64,000 nt of DNA from Lycium barbarum. Its lineage: Eukaryota > Streptophyta > Magnoliopsida > Solanales > Solanaceae. Positions 59,326 to 64,000 of the stretch are shown piece by piece. Position 1 is the first letter of the stretch. Each line of letters starts with the position of its first letter. Made by a program: the position numbers and the translations under genes. The notes under the pieces were generated by a model. The model saw nothing but the letters and a program-made list of their open reading frames with translations. It did not search any database and was not told the origin of the DNA. The stretch is from contig NC_083346.1 of NCBI RefSeq assembly GCF_019175385.1, positions 60,479,821 through 60,543,820 on the forward strand, written 5' to 3'.

Positions 59326-60404
59326 TAGGCAAATATGGGATTAAGTGCATTCTTAAGTATTGAAATTCCTAATTAGGTAACTCTGACCATTTGCAGATTC
59401 TGAGCGAAACGGGACTTGAGTTTTGGGCGAGCGTAAGACGTATATAAGGTATGTAAGGCTCCCCACTCTTTCTTTTGGCATGTCTTAGGTATGCTAGGTT
59501 GATATCGGAACCCCGGGGGCAATCCTGCTCCTCGAAATCCGAATTATAAAATGTCTACTATTCATTCAATTGAATTGAAGCTCAAAGACCTTATTTTGGC
59601 TAGAAAGGAACCAAATGTCTGAAACGTATGCAAACGTAGTCGGATCACTTCGAAACCTTTATGTATGATCCCATAGACCCCAAATGTCCGTAATTCATGT
59701 TCGCCACCTCGACTTGACCCGAGGTGGGCCCGCTAACCCCGAGATGCCTTATTTGTTCTATTAGGCTCTCTTTTTGGAAAAGTTTTGATAAGGGATCTTC
59801 AGTTATGAAATTGTCTTCTATGAAAGAATGTTTTGATTACTATAATGTACTAAACTATATTTTGAGCCATACTTACCACTTTGAGAACACCTTTGTGAAA
59901 TGAACTTCCGTACTAACAAATTATTCGACTACTTTGACTAATGAGATGACTTATGATGTAATCAAGTTTCGAAAGACTATTTTGATATACATATTGCATT
60001 GTTTGCTCACGACTCCGCTCGTGCCCTTATTATGACTTCAGTCACCGGTTCCCGGGCCGGTTATGATTCGTGCGTACTATGATAAATTCGGCCGTATGAT
60101 GTGTTACGGTTCCCGAGACCTCGCCATAGGGCCGGGTTCCGTTTGGAGTTATGTTGTGATATGGCTGGTGATATGTTATGCTGATTTGTGTGCTCGGGGA
60201 TGTACGGAGATTTTAACCTTCTGGTGTTATGTTGTGTGTGGCACCAGCGTCGGAGTGGTGACCACGTTCCTGAGCTTTGCATGATTTTATTTGCATTATG
60301 TATATATGTTTTGATACAAATTTTGATATATCATTCAGTACTTCCCTTTGTATCTGTTTGCTTTCAGTTGTGGCCCATATTTCTGCACTCTATGCTTTAC
60401 ATAC

Positions 60405-60461
60405 TCAGTACATCTTTCGTACTGACCCCCTTTCCTCGGGGGCTGCGTTTCATGCCCGCAG
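60405..60461 (+). promoter_or_regulatory. Triple-hairpin block of B 3' LTR
   Basis: Same three perfect stems as in the 5' LTR (48713-48769). Confidence 0.68.
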
Positions 60462-60977
60462 GTACAGACACAGGTGATCCACCACTGTAGGCTCCACTTT
60501 CTGCAATTTCGGAGTACTCCCTTTGATCCGGAGTCCACTTTTGGTACATACATCTTTTGCTATGTATATATATTTCTGTATATTTGACTATTTGGGTACG
60601 GCGGGGGCCCTGTCCCGTCATATGATTCTGTCGATCTGTTTAGAGGTCTGTGGACATGTTTGTGGGTTAGGGTCTTTCTGTATGGATATGTGTATATGTT
60701 GTTTGGGCGACCCCATACGCCGAGGCGGCCGGTCCGCATATGTTTATACGTTTCTTTGTTAGCCCTGTGTGGCCTTTGTTGGTGTTTGTTGTGTACAGGG
60801 TTATTTTGGATAGTCTGTAAAACAAAGGAAACTCTGCCGAAATTCTTCTGAAAATTATTTAAATTTGGAATATAGCTTTGTCGGCTTCTGCTATTTACTT
60901 GAAGGCATTTGATAGATGGGTTCGGGTGCCCAGATCGGGCACTAGTCATGACCTACGGGGTTGGTCGTGACATTTTG

Positions 60978-61297
60978 GGTACTTATTCTTTTGTGTACAT
61001 AATTATGGGCATAGCGGGGTCCTGTCCCGCTCATGTGATATGTTATACTCTTCTTAGAGGCTCGGCCTATATTTTGTATATAATTTGACAGCCTTGTCGG
61101 CTCATGTACGTTGATGTGGCATAGATGCCAATTATAGTATAAAGGCATTGTCGTCCAATGGGACTAGTGTGATGGATGAATTGAAATGTATGTTAACTTA
61201 TGTGGCTCACCTAGATGTAAGCATAAGTGTAAGTTGAGGGGTGCCCGGGTGGGCTAGCACCGGGTGCTCGTCGCGGCCCTCTAGACGGGTCGTGACA
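60978..61297 (+). mobile_element. P1 5' LTR, second part
   Basis: Continues 47161 after removal of B and one TTTTG. Ends GGGTCGTGACA at 61297 next to the leader. Matches the reverse complement of M2 LTR 43953-44310. Confidence 0.88.
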
Positions 61298-61507
61298 AAA
61301 GTGGTATCAGATCAGTTCAGTCCTAGGGTGTGTCTACGAGCCGTGTCTAGTAGAGTCTTGGTTAGGGGTGTGTTGCGCGCCACACTTATAAACAAGAAGC
61401 TGCGGAAATTAGAGGAATGATTGACCTTCTTTCTTCATAAGAATCGTGCGATAGAGCTATGATGTAAGAAATTCTTGTTCCTTAATCGTGTGTTGTGTAT
61501 TTCAGAA
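61298..61507 (+). mobile_element. P1 5' leader with primer-binding site
   Basis: PBS at 61302-61313 reads TGGTATCAGATC, one base off the usual TGGTATCAGAGC. Leader as in M2. Confidence 0.85.
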
Positions 61508-62618
61508 ATGCCTGTAAAGAGAAAGGCTACAACAGCCCAAAAGGGCAAGACGGTGGCAGAAAGGCGGGCTGAAAGAGCACCGCCACCGGTAGTGGAGGAA
61601 AGTGAGCCCAGAGTGCGACTCAATCCCAGTCCTCCCGTTCAGTGCCTATATTAGAGGAGTGTGAGGGAGCCTCAGCCCTAGCTCCAGCGCCTCCACCGGA
61701 TGCTTCGGGCCAAGATGTGAAAGAGGCCATTAATTTGCTAACTCAATTGGTTGCGGCCCAGACTCAGAGGCAAAGTTCAGGGCAAGGTGATAGGGTTGTT
61801 AGTGCAACGGCCCACGACTTTATTACTTTGAACCCTCCAAAATTCTTCATGTCAAAGCCGGAGGAGGACCCTCAGGATTTTATTGATGGTATGTTGAGGA
61901 CGCTTCGATTGATACATGCTTCGGACACCGAATTGGTGGAGTTAGCGTCATATAGATTGAGAGATGTCTCGATCCAATGGTATACAGTCTGGATGGCTTC
62001 ACGGGGAGCCAATGCACCTCCCCCGGTATGGCAAGATTTTGTTGATGCTTTTCTCCGACAATATATGCCTCTAGAAGTTCGGCGAGCTAGAGCCGATATG
62101 TTCATAAATTTGAGGCAAGGTAGAATGAGTGCTCTAGAGTATGGTCTCCGCTTCAATTCCTTGGCTAGGTATGCCTCGGCCATGGTAGCAGATATGGGTG
62201 ACCGGGTACACCGATTTGTGAAAGGCTTGGGGCCACATTTGATGGATAGATGCTTGCTGCGTCCCTTCAGGACGGTATGGATATTGCGCGCATTCAAGCC
62301 CATGCTCAGAACATAGAAGAAAGCTTGCAACAGCAAAGAAGTGAACGCGAGCAAGATAGGGGCCATAGCAAGAGGGCCAGATCTTCAGGTCCAATGAGTG
62401 AGTTTAGAGGCAGGAACAGGCAGCAGATGTCCAGGCACTCAGGCTATTCTATGTCTAGCGCGCCTCCCCGGTTTTCAGGCCAGAGATTCGATAGATCTAC
62501 TCGTTCCGGGCCAAGTCAGAGTTATTCGGGGTCTCAGTCTAGAGATGATTTAAGCCAGTCAAGGCCGCCCGCACTACGATGTCCCCAGTGTGGGAAGTTA
62601 CATTGAAGTCAATGCTGA
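61508..62618 (+). pseudogene. gag: P1 gag, frameshifted
   Basis: ATG at 61508 gives MPVKRKATTAQKGK. The frame is lost about 34 codons later at 'agtgagcccagagtgcg', the same spot as in M2. The body (DVKEAINLLTQLV, ALEYGLRFNSLARYAS) is in the next frame, and a second 1-base deletion near 62250 ('gcttgctgcgtcc') moves it to a third frame. TGA codons at 62604-62606 and 62616-62618 fall in the first zinc knuckle (CPQCGKLH then stop); the second knuckle [14 protein letters not shown] is intact. Confidence 0.88.
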
Positions 62619-64000
62619 TTGGGTTCAGATGCTTGCTATTCATGTGGTCGACCCGGCCATATCATGCGTGATTGCCCCTCAGTTCATGGTAGAGGTAGGA
62701 CCCAGCCCTCAGGGTTGATAGCCGGATCTTCAGCATCTGTACGCCCTATGGGGCCAGGTTCACATGCGCCCGTCGGCCATGGTAGAGGTAGGGGGAGAGC
62801 TCCCAGTTCCAGCGGTCCTCAGCACCGTGTTTATGCTTTGGCTGGACGCCATGACCTTAAGTCTTCCCCTGACGTGGTTACAGGTATAATATCGGTATTC
62901 TCTCATGATGTATATGCTTTGATTGATCCGGGCTCCACCTTGTCATATGTTACTCCGTATGTTGCGAGTCGATTTAGAGTCGAACCGGAGTCAATTAAAC
63001 CTTTTGAGGTATCTACACCCGTGGGTGAATCGGTAATAGCTAGCCGAGTATATAAAAATTGTGTAATTATGATTTGTGATCGTCGTACCATGATTGATTT
63101 GCATGAGCTAGAAATGGTGGATTTTGATGTTATCATGGGCATGGATTGGTTGGCTTCTTACTATGCCAATGTTGATTGTAGAATGAAAATTGTTCGTTTC
63201 CAATTTCCGGGAGAACCAGTTTTAGAATGGAAGGGGGATACGGCATCACCAAAAGGTAGGTTTATTTCCTATCAAAAGGCAAGGAAAATGATCACGAAAG
63301 GTTGCATCTATCATCTAGTTCGGGTTCAAGATGTAGAAGCTGAATCACCGACTTTTCGGACAGTTCCCGTAGTAAATAAATTTTCGGATGTGTTCCCGGA
63401 AGAGCTTCCAGGCCTTCCTCCCGAGCGGGAGATTGATTTTGATATTGATGTGTTGGCAGGCACTAAGTCGATATCTATTCCTCCTTATAGAATGGCTCCC
63501 GCAGAATTGAATGAGTTGAAGGAGCAATTGAAAGACCTGTTTGATAAAGGCTTCATTAGGCCTAGTTCATCCCCGTGGGGAGCACCCGTACTGTTCGTCC
63601 GAAAGAAAGATGGCTCCTTGAGAATGTGCATTGATTATTGGCAATTGAACAAGGTGACGATTAAGAATAAATATCCTCTTCCGAGGATTGATGACTTATT
63701 TGATCAATTGCAAGTTGCCAAGTGGTTTTCAAAGATTGATTTGAGGTCCGGGTATCATCAAGTAAGAGTTAGGGAGAAAGATATCCCTAAGACGGCCTTT
63801 AGGACAAGATATGGTCATTTTGAGTTCCGGGTAATGTCTTTTGGACTAACAAATGCGCCGGCAGTGTTTATGGATTTGATGAACGATGTGTTCAGGCCCT
63901 TTTGGGATTTGTTTGTGATTGTATTTATCGACGATATCTTTGTGTATTCTAGATCCAAGGCAGAACATGCGGATCATTTGCGTACTGTCCTTGGATTTCT
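62619..64000 (+). pseudogene. pol: P1 pol: protease and RT, cut by the window edge
   Basis: One uninterrupted frame of about 460 codons from 62619 to the right edge. Protease motif ALIDPGST with Asp at 62925-62927. RT blocks [37 protein letters not shown] and catalytic FIDD (63924-63935) are intact. It carries IDYW where this family has IDYR (near 63640). Because the gag upstream is frameshifted it is called a pseudogene, but protease and RT look the best preserved of the four pol copies here. The 3' end and 3' LTR lie outside the window. Confidence 0.88.

Larger units (their letters stand above)
47162..60972 (+). mobile_element. B: near-complete Ty3/Gypsy element nested in the P1 LTR
   Basis: Flanked by TTTTG at 47157-47161 and 60973-60977. 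The order is 5' LTR, PBS, gag-pol, polypurine tract, 3' LTR (split by S2). About 9.9 kb without S2. Removing it rejoins the P1 LTR: 'ccatagcttttg' + 'ggtacttattcttttg', matching the reverse complement of M2 near 44290-44325. The coding frame is continuous except for two nonsense codons, but several essential residues and segments are lost. Confidence 0.93.
54120..60972 (+). mobile_element. B 3' LTR, split by S2
   Basis: LTR sequence 54120-55116 and 59047-60972, about 2923 bp, i.e. about 800 bp longer than the 5' LTR. Ends GGTCGTGACA at 60972. It carries the TATA-proximal box 59291-59325 and the hairpin block 60405-60461. Confidence 0.9.

Overview
The window looks like repeat-rich nuclear DNA of a flowering plant, most likely a member of the Solanaceae. 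That assignment is an inference from the style of the LTR retrotransposons (LTRs ending in GGGTCGTGACA, initiator-Met-tRNA primer sites, Tekay/Del-like Ty3/Gypsy pol) and not from any host gene. I see no host protein gene, rRNA gene, tRNA gene or CRISPR array. Essentially every base belongs to LTR retrotransposons, most of them nested in one another.

Left half (1-36.5 kb), almost all minus-strand elements with long LTRs (2.5-3.1 kb) and non-coding internal regions (LARD-like). A plus-strand LTR fragment (1-1053) abuts host element H0. H0 internal sequence plus part of an element inserted in it is tandemly duplicated (1054-6491 and 7439-13089). Inserted in H0 is H1 (9792-36245), flanked by the 5-bp duplication TATCT. 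H1 has three LTRs (b, c, d) and two internal regions. H1 was itself hit by a full-length non-coding element, E2 (14640-23889, duplication CTATA), and by a plus-strand solo LTR, S1 (29827-33313, duplication TCATC).

Middle (36.5-45 kb): M1, probably the coding part of H0, is a minus-strand gag-PR-RT with five nonsense codons and no frameshift; it stops inside RNase H. A truncated M1 LTR joins the pol of M2, a second minus-strand gag-pol full of stops and frameshifts. The M2 5' LTR (43953-45010) is interrupted by P1.

Right half (45-64 kb), plus strand: the P1 5' LTR (45011-47161 and 60978-61297) is split by element B (47162-60972, duplication TTTTG). B has both LTRs and a gag-pol in one frame broken by only two nonsense codons. 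The B 3' LTR is split by solo LTR S2 (55117-59041, duplication GTAGC). P1 gag-PR-RT then runs off the right edge.

Most striking across the window: LTRs of otherwise divergent families share a block of three consecutive short hairpins whose stems appear to covary (CCCCC/GGGGG versus GTCC/GGAC; CTGCG/CGCAG versus CTGTG/CACAG). They also share a TATA-proximal box, and several carry short inverted repeats or minisatellites in U3. Two LARD families with different LTRs share a long non-coding internal region containing a second polypurine tract. These are the best candidates for undescribed biology. All positions and identities were judged by eye.
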